NCBI RefSeq assembly: GCF_031764535.1
Contig: NZ_CP134499.1
Location: 1,674,001 to 1,738,000, forward strand
DNA length: 64,000 bases
Reading direction: 5' to 3'
Source: Pseudomonas sp. SG20056
Lineage (GTDB): Bacteria; Pseudomonadota; Gammaproteobacteria; Pseudomonadales; Pseudomonadaceae
How positions within the stretch are numbered: the first letter of the stretch is position 1; every line of letters starts with the position of its first letter. Both the position numbers and the translations under genes were made by a program. Of the stretch, positions 25,001 through 34,338 are shown in pieces. The notes beneath the pieces are model-generated. The model saw nothing but the letters and a program-made list of their open reading frames with translations, had not been told where the DNA came from and made no database searches.

Positions 25001-25969
25001 ATGGATGACGGCAAGCCAAAATTGCTGGGGCAGGTGCGCCAGCAGATTCGTTTGAGAAACTATTCGATTCGTACCGAGGCTGTCTATGCCGAGTGGGTGA
25101 AGCGTTATATACGTTTTCATCGTTATCGGCATCCCGCTGAAATGGGGGCTGCGGAGATTGAGGCGTTTTTGAGTCATTTGGCTGTCGACCGGAATGTATC
25201 AGGCTCCACGCAGAATCAGGCGTTGGCGGCGCTGTTGTTTCTTTATAAGCAGGTTTTGGGGGTTAACTTGCCTTGGCTGGATGACATCGTTCGTGCCAAG
25301 AAGCCCAAGCATCTACCTGTTGTGCTGGCCCGTGATGAGGTGGCGCGGGTGTTGGATGAGTTGTCGGGTGTGCAGTGGCTGGTGGCCAATCTGCTTTATG
25401 GTGCCGGGCTGCGCTTGCTGGAGGCTTTGCGGCTGCGGGTCAAGGATATCGATTTTGCCCGGGGTGAATTGCTGGTGCGTGATGGCAAGGGGCAGAAGGA
25501 CCGGGTGACCATGTTACCGCAGCGTTTGATCTTGCCCTTGCAGGAGCATCTTCAGAAAGTCGCTGTTTTGCATCGTACCGATCTGTCGGAGGGTTTTGGT
25601 CGCGCCAATTTGCCGTTTGCGTTGGCGCGCAAGTATCCGAATGCGGCGGCGGAATGGGGTTGGCAATTTGTCTTTCCGTCAGGCAATCGTTCGCAGGATC
25701 CGCGTTCCCAGGGCATCTTTCGCCATCATGTGCATGAGAAAACCATTCAGCGTGCGGTACGCGAGGCGGTAAGGCGCGCAGGTTTGATTAAGCCGGCAAC
25801 GCCACACACATTTCGTCATTCGTTCGCGACTCATCTGCTCGAGGCTGGTCAGGACATTCGTACTGTGCAGGAGTTGCTCGGTCACGCGGATGTGAAGACG
25901 ACTCAGATTTATACCCATGTGCTCAATCGTGGTGCTCTGGGTGTGCTTAGCCCGCTTGATCGTATCTAG
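25001..25969 (+). CDS. intI: Integron integrase IntI
   Basis: A 322-residue tyrosine recombinase. Catalytic residues are visible: Arg138 in [10 protein letters not shown], Lys163 region (DGKGQKDR), His269 and Arg272 in [15 protein letters not shown], His295 in [11 protein letters not shown] and Tyr304 in IYTHV. The stretch from about residue 212 ([16 protein letters not shown]) to [15 protein letters not shown] is the extra alpha-helical patch that marks IntI rather than XerC/D. The N-terminal SAM-like domain begins [22 protein letters not shown] 25001 follows GGGAG by 8 bases and is preferred to GTG 24965. The gene is complete and diverges from the cassettes. Confidence 0.96.
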   Translation: MDDGKPKLLGQVRQQIRLRNYSIRTEAVYAEWVKRYIRFHRYRHPAEMGAAEIEAFLSHLAVDRNVSGSTQNQALAALLFLYKQVLGVNLPWLDDIVRAKKPKHLPVVLARDEVARVLDELSGVQWLVANLLYGAGLRLLEALRLRVKDIDFARGELLVRDGKGQKDRVTMLPQRLILPLQEHLQKVAVLHRTDLSEGFGRANLPFALARKYPNAAAEWGWQFVFPSGNRSQDPRSQGIFRHHVHEKTIQRAVREAVRRAGLIKPATPHTFRHSFATHLLEAGQDIRTVQELLGHADVKTTQIYTHVLNRGALGVLSPLDRI

Positions 25970-26007
25970 TAGGCAGCGTTGTTCGTTGATCCCTGTTGAG
26001 GCACTAA

Positions 26008-26034
26008 CAAAAGCCCCGCACGAGGCGGGGCTTT
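26008..26034 (-). terminator. Terminator between intI and rimO
   Basis: A GC-rich stem AAAGCCCCGC/GCGGGGCTTT with a loop of about 5 nt; on the minus strand it ends in TTTT, so it serves rimO and probably also intI from the other side. Confidence 0.85.
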
Positions 26035-26061
26035 GGGGTGGTTCACGTAGCTGCGTGACGC

Positions 26062-27384
26062 TTAGATCAGCTCGGCCCACATGTCGTATTCGTCGGCGTC
26101 GATGATGCGCACGCGCACCTTGTCGCCCGGATTGACCTCGGTGCTGGCGATAAACACGCTGCCGTCGATCTCTGGCGCATCGGCGTAGCAGCGGGCAACG
26201 GCGCCTTGGTCGTCGACTTCATCAATCAGCACGTCCATCTCCTTGCCGACCTTGAGTTGCAGGCGGGCGGTGCTGATGGCTTGCTGGTGGGCCATAAAAC
26301 GGTCCCAGCGATCCTGCTTGACGTCATCGGGTACCGGGTTGTCGAGCAGGTTGGCCGGGGCGCCCTCTACCGGTGAGTACTGGAAGCAGCCGACGCGGTC
26401 GAGCTGCGCTTCGGTCAGCCAGTCGAGCAGGTACTGGAAGTCTTCCTCGGTTTCCCCGGGGAAACCGACGATAAAGGTCGAGCGGATGGTCAGTTCCGGG
26501 CAGATCTCGCGCCAGGCTTTGATCCGCGCCAGAGTCTTGTCTTCGAAGGCTGGGCGCTTCATCAGTTTGAGTACGCGCGGGCTGGCGTGCTGGAAAGGGA
26601 TATCCAAGTACGGCAGGATTTTGCCGGCTGCCATCAGTGGGATCAGTTCGTCAACGTGCGGGTAGGGGTAGACGTAGTGCAGGCGCACCCACACGCCCAT
26701 GCTGGAGAGTGCTTCGCAGAGTTCGGTCATGCGGGTTTTCACCGGCTGGCCGTTCCAGAAGTCGGTCTTGTATTTCATGTCCACGCCATAGGCGCTGGTG
26801 TCCTGAGAAATCACCAGCAGCTCTTTGACGCCGGCTTTGACCAGGCGCTCGGCTTCGCTGAGTACTTCGCCAACCGGGCGGCTGACCAGCTTGCCGCGCA
26901 TCGACGGGATGATGCAGAAGCTGCAGCTGTGGTTGCAGCCTTCGGAGATCTTTAGGTAGGCATAGTGGCGCGGGGTGAGCTTGATGCCCTGTGGCGGCAC
27001 CAGGTCGATCAGCGGGTTGTGGTCCTGGCGCGGCGGCACGACTTCATGCACGGCGTTGACCACTTGCTCGTACTGCTGCGGGCCGGTGACCGAGAGCACG
27101 CTGGGGTGTACGTCACGGATGCTGCCTTCTTCCACGCCCATGCAGCCAGTGACGATCACCTTGCCATTTTCTTTGATCGCTTCGCCGATCACTTCCAGGG
27201 ATTCGGCTTTGGCGCTGTCGATAAAGCCGCAGGTATTGACCACCACCACGTCGGCGTCCTGATAGGTCGACACCACTTCATAACCTTCCATGCGCAGCTG
27301 GGTCAGGATGCGCTCGGAGTCCACCAGCGCCTTGGGGCAACCGAGTGATACAAAGCCGACTTTCGGCGTGGCGGGGGTGGACAT
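26062..27384 (-). CDS. rimO: Ribosomal protein S12 methylthiotransferase RimO
   Basis: RimO adds a methylthio group to an Asp of ribosomal protein S12. The 440-residue protein has the three-domain MiaB/RimO layout. The N-terminal UPF0004 domain has Cys16, Cys52 and Cys81 ([27 protein letters not shown]) for one iron-sulphur cluster. The radical-SAM core has [15 protein letters not shown] (Cys150, 154, 157). The C-terminal part is a TRAM domain ([20 protein letters not shown]). The start [16 protein letters not shown] is the usual one. It forms the chromosomal border of the integron on the integrase side. Confidence 0.96.
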   Translation of the reverse strand: MSTPATPKVGFVSLGCPKALVDSERILTQLRMEGYEVVSTYQDADVVVVNTCGFIDSAKAESLEVIGEAIKENGKVIVTGCMGVEEGSIRDVHPSVLSVTGPQQYEQVVNAVHEVVPPRQDHNPLIDLVPPQGIKLTPRHYAYLKISEGCNHSCSFCIIPSMRGKLVSRPVGEVLSEAERLVKAGVKELLVISQDTSAYGVDMKYKTDFWNGQPVKTRMTELCEALSSMGVWVRLHYVYPYPHVDELIPLMAAGKILPYLDIPFQHASPRVLKLMKRPAFEDKTLARIKAWREICPELTIRSTFIVGFPGETEEDFQYLLDWLTEAQLDRVGCFQYSPVEGAPANLLDNPVPDDVKQDRWDRFMAHQQAISTARLQLKVGKEMDVLIDEVDDQGAVARCYADAPEIDGSVFIASTEVNPGDKVRVRIIDADEYDMWAELI

Positions 27385-27528
27385 GGCGTTAACCTCAGGC
27401 GTGTACGGATGGATGCTGGGCGCTTGACGCGCCTCTGATCAAAAAGTGCGCAATTCTAGCGGCGACGCTGGCAATTGACCAGCGCTGAGCGTCGCCTTGA
27501 TAAGGGTGGAGCTGATTGCCTGGCGACG

Positions 27529-28080
27529 TCAGGACTGCTTGCTTGGCAGCATGCGCGTCAAGGTGTTGTCGCGCACGACAAAATGGTGGAGCAACCCAGC
27601 GATGGCGTGTAGGCCGATCAACCAGTATCCGGCGCTGCCGGCCAGTTCATGCCATTCCTTTACAGTGCCGGCCAGATCCGGGTTCTTGTCGACCAGTGGT
27701 GGTAACTCCAGGCCAAAGAATGGGATGGGTTTGCCTGCTGCGCTGAGGATCAACCAGCCGGCCAGCGGTGCGCCGATCATCAGGCCGTAGAGTGCCAGGT
27801 GCATCAGTTTTGCCGGTATGGCTTGCCAGCTGGGCAGTGCGGGTTGGATGGTCGGCGTCGGCGCTATTACACGCGCCAGCAAGCGTAGCCAGACTAGTGC
27901 GAAGACTGCGAGGCCGAGCATAAAGTGCCACTGCTTGAGCAGCTCGCGCGTATCGCTGCCTTTGGGGAAATTGCCTTTGAGTTCGATACAGGCGTAGACG
28001 CCGACAATCAGAATCAGCATCAGCCAATGCAGGGCGATGGACAGGCTACCGTAGCGCGATTCGGTATTTTTCCAGGACAT
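27529..28080 (-). CDS. cybB: Cytochrome b561
   Basis: A 183-residue membrane protein with four helices. Conserved His residues fall in ALHWLMLILIVG, QWHFMLGLAVFALVW and LHAIAGLLHHFVVRDNTL, the expected axial ligands for two haems b. It also has LMIGAPLAGWLILSAAG and IPFFG. The family transfers electrons from quinol or superoxide in the inner membrane. Monocistronic; about 150 bp upstream of rimO's start and divergent from nothing (both on the minus strand). Confidence 0.93.
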   Translation of the reverse strand: MSWKNTESRYGSLSIALHWLMLILIVGVYACIELKGNFPKGSDTRELLKQWHFMLGLAVFALVWLRLLARVIAPTPTIQPALPSWQAIPAKLMHLALYGLMIGAPLAGWLILSAAGKPIPFFGLELPPLVDKNPDLAGTVKEWHELAGSAGYWLIGLHAIAGLLHHFVVRDNTLTRMLPSKQS

Positions 28081-28179
28081 GGTGGTGTGGGCTCCGGGGC
28101 GGTAAGTGAGGATCGGCTCCAGTTTAGATAGGCAGGCCGGGAGCCTTGTTGAGCTTGATCACTTAAATCACGCACAAAC

Positions 28180-28209
28180 AAAAAGGCCACTCGATTGAGT
28201 GGCCTTTTT
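28180..28209 (-). terminator. Terminator of tRNA-fMet copy 1
   Basis: A perfect 8-bp stem GGCCACTC/GAGTGGCC, loop GATT, flanked by A5 and T5; 8 bp beyond the tRNA 3' end. Confidence 0.93.
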
Positions 28210-28216
28210 GAGTATC

Positions 28217-28293
<77 letters not shown>

Positions 28294-28299
28294 CCGGCC

Positions 28300-28327
28300 A
28301 TTCTATATAGAAATCACGTGCTGTCAA
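28300..28327 (-). promoter_or_regulatory. Promoter of tRNA-fMet copy 1
   Basis: On the minus strand TTGACA, 16-nt spacer, TAGAAT, then 6 nt to the mature tRNA 5' end. Confidence 0.85.
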
Positions 28328-28376
28328 CAAAATAGTGTTTTTAATCAAATGCTTAGCTCGTGTTGGCGAGGGAAAC

Positions 28377-28408
28377 AAAAAAGGCCACTCGATTGAGTGG
28401 CCTTTTTT
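28377..28408 (-). terminator. Terminator of tRNA-fMet copy 2
   Basis: The same stem-loop as copy 1 (GGCCACTC/GAGTGGCC, loop GATT) with A6 and T6 flanks. Confidence 0.93.
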
Positions 28409-28415
28409 GAGTATC

Positions 28416-28492
<77 letters not shown>

Positions 28493-28498
28493 CCGGCC

Positions 28499-28526
28499 AT
28501 TCTATACAGGAACGGTGCTTTGTCAA
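28499..28526 (-). promoter_or_regulatory. Promoter of tRNA-fMet copy 2
   Basis: TTGACA, 16-nt spacer, TAGAAT on the minus strand; 6 nt to the mature 5' end. Confidence 0.85.
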
Positions 28527-28575
28527 TTGATTAGTGGTTTTTAATCAATAACTTAAATCGGTTGGGCGGAAATGC

Positions 28576-28605
28576 AAAAAGGCCACTCGATTGAGTGGCC
28601 TTTTT
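28576..28605 (-). terminator. Terminator of tRNA-fMet copy 3
   Basis: The same stem-loop with A5 and T5 flanks. Confidence 0.93.
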
Positions 28606-28612
28606 GAGTATC

Positions 28613-28689
<77 letters not shown>

Positions 28690-28695
28690 GCGCCA

Positions 28696-28723
28696 ATTCT
28701 AGCGTCTAAATGCTCCTTGTCAA
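28696..28723 (-). promoter_or_regulatory. Promoter of tRNA-fMet copy 3
   Basis: TTGACA, 16-nt spacer, TAGAAT on the minus strand; 6 nt to the mature 5' end. Confidence 0.85.
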
Positions 28724-28895
28724 CCTAAAGGTGGCTAGAAGTTGTTTTTATTCAGATGCTTAGCCGTGCGTTGATTGATTTTGCGCTGCAGAACCCTGTG
28801 CTAGAGCCTGATTGAGCGGACAGCTTTGCTTTTGGAATAGCCCGCAACCGGGCTGTTGGGCTAGAGTCCGTGCCCATATAAATGGGAGGAATATT

Positions 28896-29111
28896 ATGAG
28901 CGTTGAATGCAAAGCCTGTGGTGCTCAGGTGCCAGCCGATGCCAAGACCTGTCCGGGGTGCGGCGCTGCCGTGGCGACGAAGACCAAGCTGGTGCCATTG
29001 GCTGCGTTTATGCTGATCGTCATCCTGATTATCCAGTCTTATATGACTAAGTCTGAGGATGCGGCGAGCGAAGCCACGCCGGCAGCGCCTGTCAGCTCAG
29101 CCGAGCAGTAG
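28896..29111 (+). CDS. Small zinc-ribbon membrane protein
   Basis: A 71-residue protein starting at ATG 28896 after an excellent GGGAGGA ribosome-binding site. The N-terminus is a zinc ribbon (CKACGAQV and CPGCGA, four Cys). A hydrophobic segment LVPLAAFMLIVILIIQS (residues about 35-51) follows, then a short acidic, Ala-rich tail. Probably an inner-membrane protein with the ribbon in the cytoplasm. Function unknown. It precedes dinB by 22 bp. Confidence 0.8.
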   Translation: MSVECKACGAQVPADAKTCPGCGAAVATKTKLVPLAAFMLIVILIIQSYMTKSEDAASEATPAAPVSSAEQ

Positions 29112-29133
29112 CAGCAAGACTGGTGGCTTGGCG

Positions 29134-30195
29134 ATGAACAGCCGCAAGATCATTCACGTGGACTGTGATTGCTTTTACGCAGCCATCGAGATGCGGGATG
29201 ACCCGAGCCTAGCCAGTAAACCCTTGGCGGTGGGGGGCTCGGCAGATCGGCGTGGGGTGATTGCCACCTGCAATTATGAAGCGCGCAGCTATGGCGTGCG
29301 CTCAGCGATGGCTTCCGGTCAAGCGTTGAAGTTGTGTCCGGATCTGGTCATCGTTAAACCGCGGATGGATGCCTACAAGGCGGTGTCGCGAGAGATTCAG
29401 GCGATCTTTCGCGATTACACCGAGCTGATCGAGCCGCTGTCGCTGGATGAGGCTTATCTGGACGTCACCGACAGCCCGCACTTTGCCGGCAGTGCCACGC
29501 GTATCGCTCAGGATATTCGTCGGCGGGTCTCGCAGGAGCTGCATATCACCGTCTCGGCGGGCGTGGCGCCGAACAAGTTTCTGGCCAAGATCGCCAGTGA
29601 CTGGAAGAAGCCTAACGGCCTTTTTGTGATTACCCCGGATCAGGTTGAGGATTTTGTTGCCGCCTTGCCGGTGAGCAAGCTGCATGGCGTAGGCAAGGTC
29701 ACGGCGGACAAGCTCGGGCGTTTGGGCATTCGTACCTGCAGCGATCTGCGCGAGTGGAACAAGTTGGCGTTGGTCAAGGAGTTCGGCAGCTTCGGCGAGC
29801 GCTTGTGGGGGCTGGCGCGCGGGATTGATGAACGAGTCGTGCATAACGACAGTCGGCGCCAGTCGGTCAGTGTGGAAAACACTTTTGATAAGGATCTGCC
29901 GGATTTGGCCGCCTGCCTGGAACAATTGCCCGCGCTGCTGGAACAACTGGCCAAGAGAATGGAGCGGCTGGATGCGAGTTATCGGCCGGATAAGCCCTTC
30001 GTCAAAATCAAGTTTCACGACTTTAGCCAGACCACCCTGGAACAGGGCGCGGCGCGGAGTGATCTGGAGAGCTATACGCGGCTGATGAGCACCGCCTTCG
30101 CCCGTGGCAACAAGGCGGTGCGTCTGCTCGGCGTTGGTGTGCGGCTGCATGACTTGCGCGGCAGACACGAGCAGTTGGAGTTGTTTGCACCCTGA
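29134..30195 (+). CDS. dinB: DNA polymerase IV
   Basis: A Y-family translesion polymerase of 353 residues. The first catalytic Asp is in HVDCDCFYAAIE (residues 8-19) and the second acidic pair in SLDEAYLDVT near residue 104. Other marks are VGGSADRRGVIATCNYEAR, VSAGVAPNKFLAKIASD, and helix-hairpin-helix LPVSKLHGVGKVTADKL. The little-finger domain begins near residue 235. No beta-clamp motif can be assigned with certainty, though the C-terminal QLELFAP is the expected clamp-binding peptide. An earlier in-frame start would add 25 unrelated residues. Confidence 0.95.
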   Translation: MNSRKIIHVDCDCFYAAIEMRDDPSLASKPLAVGGSADRRGVIATCNYEARSYGVRSAMASGQALKLCPDLVIVKPRMDAYKAVSREIQAIFRDYTELIEPLSLDEAYLDVTDSPHFAGSATRIAQDIRRRVSQELHITVSAGVAPNKFLAKIASDWKKPNGLFVITPDQVEDFVAALPVSKLHGVGKVTADKLGRLGIRTCSDLREWNKLALVKEFGSFGERLWGLARGIDERVVHNDSRRQSVSVENTFDKDLPDLAACLEQLPALLEQLAKRMERLDASYRPDKPFVKIKFHDFSQTTLEQGAARSDLESYTRLMSTAFARGNKAVRLLGVGVRLHDLRGRHEQLELFAP

Positions 30196-30222
30196 GGACG
30201 GATGATCCGGTCTGCACGTATA

Positions 30223-30256
30223 AAAAAGGCGAAGCCGCAGGGCTTCGCCTTTTTTA
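30223..30256. terminator. Bidirectional terminator between dinB and rhlB
   Basis: A7-like run, stem GGCGAAGCC/GGCTTCGCC with a short loop, then T6; symmetrical, so it serves both convergent genes. Confidence 0.93.
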
Positions 30257-30268
30257 GTTACGCATGTA

Positions 30269-31717
30269 TCAGTGCTTGCGCGGTACCGGCTTGAGCAGCT
30301 CGTCTGGCGGCATTTCGCAGGCAATCTTGCGGCCTAGCAGGGCTTCGATGGCAGGCAAGGCGTAGGCGTCGTCTTCGCCAGCAAAGCTGATCGAGGTGCC
30401 GCTGGTGCCGGCGCGGCCGGTACGACCGATGCGGTGCACGTAGTCGTCCGGGGTTTCCGGCAGGGTAAAGTTGATCACGTGGCTGATGGCGTCGACGTGG
30501 ATGCCACGGCCGGCCACGTCGGTAGCGACCATCACGCGAATCTTGCCTTCGCGGAAGCCTTCCAGGGCGCGGATGCGCTTGTGCTGTGGCACATCGCCGG
30601 ACATCTGTACGGCGCTGATGCCGTCGCGCGTCAGGCGTTCTTCAATGCGTCGCACTTCATCCTTGCGGTTGGCGAAGACCATCACACGAATCCAGTCGTT
30701 CTGGGTGATCAGGTTGTACAGCAGCTTGTACTTGTCGCTGCCGGCCACGGCATAGACGTGCTGCTCGACGGTATCGCTGGCGACGTTTTCCGGTTCGATC
30801 TCGACGATCGCCGGGTCGGTGGTCCACTGCTTGGCCAGGTTCATCACGTCGTCGGTGAAGGTGGCGGAGAAAAGCAGAGTCTGGCGCTCGCCCTTCATTG
30901 GGGTCTGACGGATGATCTGGCGGACCTGGGGGATAAAGCCCATGTCGAGCATGCGGTCGGCTTCGTCGAGCACCATCACTTCGACCATGTCCAGGTGCAC
31001 TTCGCCGCGCTGGTTGAAGTCGAGCAAGCGCCCTGGGGTGGCCACCAGAATGTCGCAGAAGCGCGATTCCAGCAGCTTGAGCTGTTTGTCGAAGTCCATG
31101 CCGCCGACAAAGCTCATCACATTGAGGCCGGTGTATTTGGTCAGATCGGCGGCATCTTTTGCGATCTGCACCACCAGCTCGCGGGTCGGCGCAATGATCA
31201 GCGCGCGTGGCTCGCCCATATAACGCTCTTTCGGCGGCGGGGTTTGCAGCAGCTGGGTGATGATCGAGATCAGGAAGGCGGCGGTTTTGCCCGTGCCGGT
31301 CTGGGCGCGGCCGATGGCGTCGCGACCACTGAGGGTGTAACCCAAGACCTGCGCCTGGATCGGCGTGCAATAAGGAAAGCCGAGATCATGGATCGCATGC
31401 ATCAACTCGGGGGAGAGCTTGAAGTCATGAAAACGGGTCTTGCCCTCCGCTGGTGCTACGGCGAAGTCTTCCAGCTTCCAAGTGTCGACTGGTTTGGCTG
31501 GGCGCTCGCGGCGCGGTTTAGCCGGTTTTACCTTGCTCTGTAACGGTTTTTCAGCGGCTTCAGTGGGACGCGGTGAGGCGCTGCGGCTGGATTTTTCAGC
31601 GTTGGCGTCAGGCTGGACGCGCGGTGCGCTGGGCGTTACAGGTGACGGAATTGCTGGGCTAGGCTGCTCGCCCTCGGCTTTGCCGAATATTTTCTTGAGT
31701 GCTTTGAGCACGGTCAT
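30269..31717 (-). CDS. rhlB: DEAD-box RNA helicase RhlB
   Basis: A 482-residue ATP-dependent RNA helicase. Motifs in order are Q motif ([12 protein letters not shown]), I ([11 protein letters not shown]), Ia (PTRELVVQI), Ib (ATPGRLLDF), II ([10 protein letters not shown]), III (FSATFTDD), V ([11 protein letters not shown]) and VI ([12 protein letters not shown]). An N-terminal extension of about 85 residues, low-complexity and rich in Pro, Ala, Lys and Arg, precedes the core and is longer than in E. coli RhlB. RhlB joins the RNA degradosome in enterobacteria. The N-terminus [17 protein letters not shown] resembles other Pseudomonas RhlB. Confidence 0.93.
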   Translation of the reverse strand: MTVLKALKKIFGKAEGEQPSPAIPSPVTPSAPRVQPDANAEKSSRSASPRPTEAAEKPLQSKVKPAKPRRERPAKPVDTWKLEDFAVAPAEGKTRFHDFKLSPELMHAIHDLGFPYCTPIQAQVLGYTLSGRDAIGRAQTGTGKTAAFLISIITQLLQTPPPKERYMGEPRALIIAPTRELVVQIAKDAADLTKYTGLNVMSFVGGMDFDKQLKLLESRFCDILVATPGRLLDFNQRGEVHLDMVEVMVLDEADRMLDMGFIPQVRQIIRQTPMKGERQTLLFSATFTDDVMNLAKQWTTDPAIVEIEPENVASDTVEQHVYAVAGSDKYKLLYNLITQNDWIRVMVFANRKDEVRRIEERLTRDGISAVQMSGDVPQHKRIRALEGFREGKIRVMVATDVAGRGIHVDAISHVINFTLPETPDDYVHRIGRTGRAGTSGTSISFAGEDDAYALPAIEALLGRKIACEMPPDELLKPVPRKH

Positions 31718-31765
31718 CTCATCAATTGGTTAAGGAGTGAACGGTCGCCAGTGTAAAGCAAGAAG

Positions 31766-31790
31766 CCGGCGCGGCGAAGTGCCGCGCCGG
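31766..31790 (-). terminator. GC-rich hairpin after the dipeptidase remnant
   Basis: Perfect 10-bp stem CCGGCGCGGC/GCCGCGCCGG, 5-nt loop, 26 bp beyond the dipeptidase stop; the minus strand follows with CTTCTTGCTTT, a weak T tract. Confidence 0.65.
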
Positions 31791-31815
31791 ATGATGGCTA
31801 TTGGCTGTTTTTTAC

Positions 31816-32978
31816 TCAATTTTCGGGAAGGCTGGCAAGCAGCAGGCGCTGCACGTTGCCGCCCATAATTGCGGCAATGTCCGCGTGGCTGAAGCCCGCC
31901 TTGAGCAGGCCTTCGGTCAGTTGCGGCAAACCGGTGACATCAAACGGCGCATGAATGGTGCCGTTGAAATCCGAACCCAGCGCCACGTGCTGTACGCCAA
32001 TCAATTCTGCGGTATAGCGCATTGCCTTGACGATGGCCTCGACCGAAGTGGCGCAGACGGCGGCATCCCAGTAACCAATGCCGATGACGCCGCCGGTGGC
32101 TGCGATGGCTTTCAGATGTTTGTCGCTGAGGTTGCGCGGGCCTTTGCAGGTGCCTTCGACGCCTGTGTGGGAGACCAAGACCGGGCGCGTGCTGATGGCC
32201 AGTACATCATCAATCAGCGGGCGCGAGGCGTGGGCCAGATCGATCAGCATGGCTTTTTCTTCCAAGCGCTTGATCACTTGCCGGCCTAGTGGGGTCAGGC
32301 CGCCTTTTTCCAGGCCGTGGGCCGAGCCGCCTACTTCATTATCGAAGAAGTGGGTCAGGCCGGTGATGCGGAAACCGGCGTCATAGAGCACGTCGACGTT
32401 TTCCAGCTTGCCCTCGATCGGTTGCAGGCCCTCGGTGGCGAGGATCGCTGCTACACGCTGCGGGTCTTTCTGCCAAGTGCTGATAAAGCTGGCCAGATCG
32501 CCACGGCTCTTGATCATGACCAGACGACCGTCGCTGTTGGCGCTGGCCTCATTGAGCTTGTGCGCCTGATAGAGCGCGCGTTGCAGCAGGCTGCTCCAGG
32601 TTTCCTTGGGCCAGCGTTGGGCCATGGCCAGTAGGGTGATGTTGTCGGTTTCGCCACTGTTACGTTCATAGTTGATGCCACGCGGGGTTTTGGTCACGGT
32701 GGAGAACACTTGCAGGCCGACGTGGCCTTCGAGCATGCGCGGCAGGTCGGAGTGGCCAAAGTCATAGCGCTTGAGCAGATCGCGCTCCCACAGCAGCACG
32801 TCGTCATGCAGGTCGGCGATAAACAGTTGTTGATGCAGCTGATTGGCCGATTCACTGGCGGGGTAAGGCGCGGGGATTCGACGCTGTTCATCTTGCGGTC
32901 AAGCAAGGAGGGCAGGGCAAACACGCTGCCGGCAGCGATCAACAGGATTATCAGCAGGGTGATCAAAATTTTGCGCAT
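31816..32978 (-). pseudogene. Membrane dipeptidase (M19), frameshifted
   Basis: The C-terminal and central M19 dipeptidase domain reads in one frame: DLPRMLEGHVGLQVFST, LTHFFDNEVGGSAHG, MLIDLAHASRP, VLVSHTGVEG and LGSDFNGTIHAP. Upstream in that frame it continues through PYPASESANQLHQQLFIADL, then HDD, the zinc HxD site. The signal/anchor (MRKILITLLIILLIAAGSVF, ATG 32978) and DRKMNSV lie in another frame. The two join near 32880-32890 if one A is restored in GAATCCCC (reading V-E-I-P-A-P-Y-P). One base is missing, so the gene is split in this sequence. It may be a true lesion or a sequencing error. Confidence 0.82.
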
Positions 32979-33080
32979 AAGAAGGTGCCATCCGGGCGTT
33001 GTTGTTATGCGCAGCACTCTAGCAAGAGTGAGTAAGAAATGTGATCGAGTGGATTGCAGTACGGTGCTTTAACCTTTGTT

Positions 33081-33201
33081 TACGATCTCGCGAGCTAGAG
33101 TCCTGCAAGACAAAAACAGGCGAGGAAGCGGAGTTTACTGGTGTAAATGAGCATTCCGAGCCTATTTTTAACGCAGCAGGGCCGACGCGCAGCAGATCGT
33201 A
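33081..33201. repeat. Intergenic inverted-terminal repeat element, copy 1
   Basis: An element of about 120 bp bounded by perfect 8-bp inverted ends TACGATCT / AGATCGTA. Its interior shares the features GAGCTAGAG, ACAAAAACAGGCG and CCGACGCGCAGCAGATC with a second copy at 41663-41785. No coding capacity. Confidence 0.6.
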
Positions 33202-33205
33202 GGGG

Positions 33206-34219
33206 TCAGCCGCAGAGGCAGTCGCGGCCTTGTTGCTTGGCCTGATACAGCGCGCTGTCGGCGCGGGCGATCACGCCTTGCAGGCTGTCCTTGGGTTGCA
33301 TCTGCGCGAGTCCGATGGACACGGTCACTCCCGGCAGCACGCCAATCGGTGAGTGGAATGAGCTGACAGTGCGTAGAGCCAGGCGCAGCCGTTCGCCGAT
33401 GCTACGGGCTTCATCGATGCCGATTTCCGGTAGCAGGATGACGAATTCTTCGCCGCCATAGCGGGTCAGACTGTCCTTGGGCCGCAGCTGATTGCGCAAG
33501 GTGTGCGCTACCAGGCACAGGGCATAGTCGCCGGCAAGGTGACCGTGCTGGTCGTTGTAGGCTTTGAAGTGGTCGACATCCAGCATCAGCATGCACAGTG
33601 GCTTGCCATTGAAGGCGCTGCGGGTGCTTTCGCGTTCGAAGATATGTTCCAGCCAGCGGCGGTTATAGGCGCCGGTGAGGGCGTCGATATTGGCGGTCTG
33701 TTCGCTGTCGAGGATGATCCGGTTGCCCTTACGCACGCGGTCGCAGAGCAGTTCGAGCATGTTTTGCATCAGTGCTGGCGATTGTTGGAACAGGTTGAAC
33801 AGTGATTCGCGGTGCAGGCGCAGCACGCAGCAGGGTTCGGTCGCCACTACATAGGCAGACGGGTGTTCATTGTCGATAAAGCTGATTTCGCCGGCGCAGT
33901 CACCAACTTTCAGGGTGCTGACGGCCTGGCTCTCGAGCGAGCCCAAGTAGACCTTGAGTTGGCCTTTGAGCAGCAGATAGAGATATTGGTTGCGGTTGAA
34001 GGGCGACAGCAAGACTTCGCCGGCTTCCAGATCGCAGGCACGAAACTCCTTGAGCAGCTGGCTGATGCTGCTGGCGGCGACGTTGTTGAACAGTCGCAGA
34101 TGGCGAAGTTGTTGCAGGTCAGCCTGCCATTTGGCGTTTTTCATTGGATCGGCAGGTGTGACGGTGGGTTGGGAATGTTGGGCATCGCTAACGCTCCCTG
34201 CATTAAGGGCGAACACCAT
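33206..34219 (-). CDS. cNMP-binding/GGDEF diguanylate cyclase
   Basis: A cyclic-nucleotide-binding-like domain (about residues 40-150 from the chosen start; LFNNVAASSISQLL, VGDCAGEISFIDNEHPSAYV) is followed by a GGDEF domain. The GGDEF domain has DALTGAYNRRW, LMLDVDHFKAYND--GH-AGD and the active-site motif RYGGEEFVILLPE near the end. The intact GGEEF implies c-di-GMP synthesis, probably gated by ligand binding to the N-terminal domain. No RxxD inhibitory site is obvious before it. The start is uncertain: ATG 34219 is used, ATG 34306 and ATG 34144 are alternatives. Confidence 0.88.
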   Translation of the reverse strand: MVFALNAGSVSDAQHSQPTVTPADPMKNAKWQADLQQLRHLRLFNNVAASSISQLLKEFRACDLEAGEVLLSPFNRNQYLYLLLKGQLKVYLGSLESQAVSTLKVGDCAGEISFIDNEHPSAYVVATEPCCVLRLHRESLFNLFQQSPALMQNMLELLCDRVRKGNRIILDSEQTANIDALTGAYNRRWLEHIFERESTRSAFNGKPLCMLMLDVDHFKAYNDQHGHLAGDYALCLVAHTLRNQLRPKDSLTRYGGEEFVILLPEIGIDEARSIGERLRLALRTVSSFHSPIGVLPGVTVSIGLAQMQPKDSLQGVIARADSALYQAKQQGRDCLCG

Positions 34220-34338
34220 GCCTGAACATATTCCGCTGCCTGTGGCCTGACAATCCTTGTCAGACGCGCGGGCGACCAGTGGTATTGAAGTTGAATGGTT
34301 GGTCACAAATCTGGCGCGATCCTTGCGCCAGCGCTTGC

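Larger units (their letters stand above)
18566..25969. mobile_element. Chromosomal integron: intI plus 13-cassette array
   Basis: The element consists of an integron integrase gene at the right end (+ strand), an attI region at about 24860-25000, and 13 attC sites read leftwards. Cassette genes are all on the minus strand, divergent from intI, as is standard for integrons. The cassettes (366-604 bp each) are visibly richer in A+T than the flanks. Inferred cassette limits are: 1, 24491-about 24866; 2, 23999-24490; 3, 23473-23998; 4, 22909-23472; 5, 22419-22908; 6, 21914-22418; 7, 21372-21913; 8, 20913-21371; 9, 20380-20912; 10, 19983-20379; 11, 19379-19982; 12, 18938-19378; 13, 18572-18937. 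There is no transposase, sul1, qacE or known resistance gene, so this is a sedentary chromosomal integron. Confidence 0.95.
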
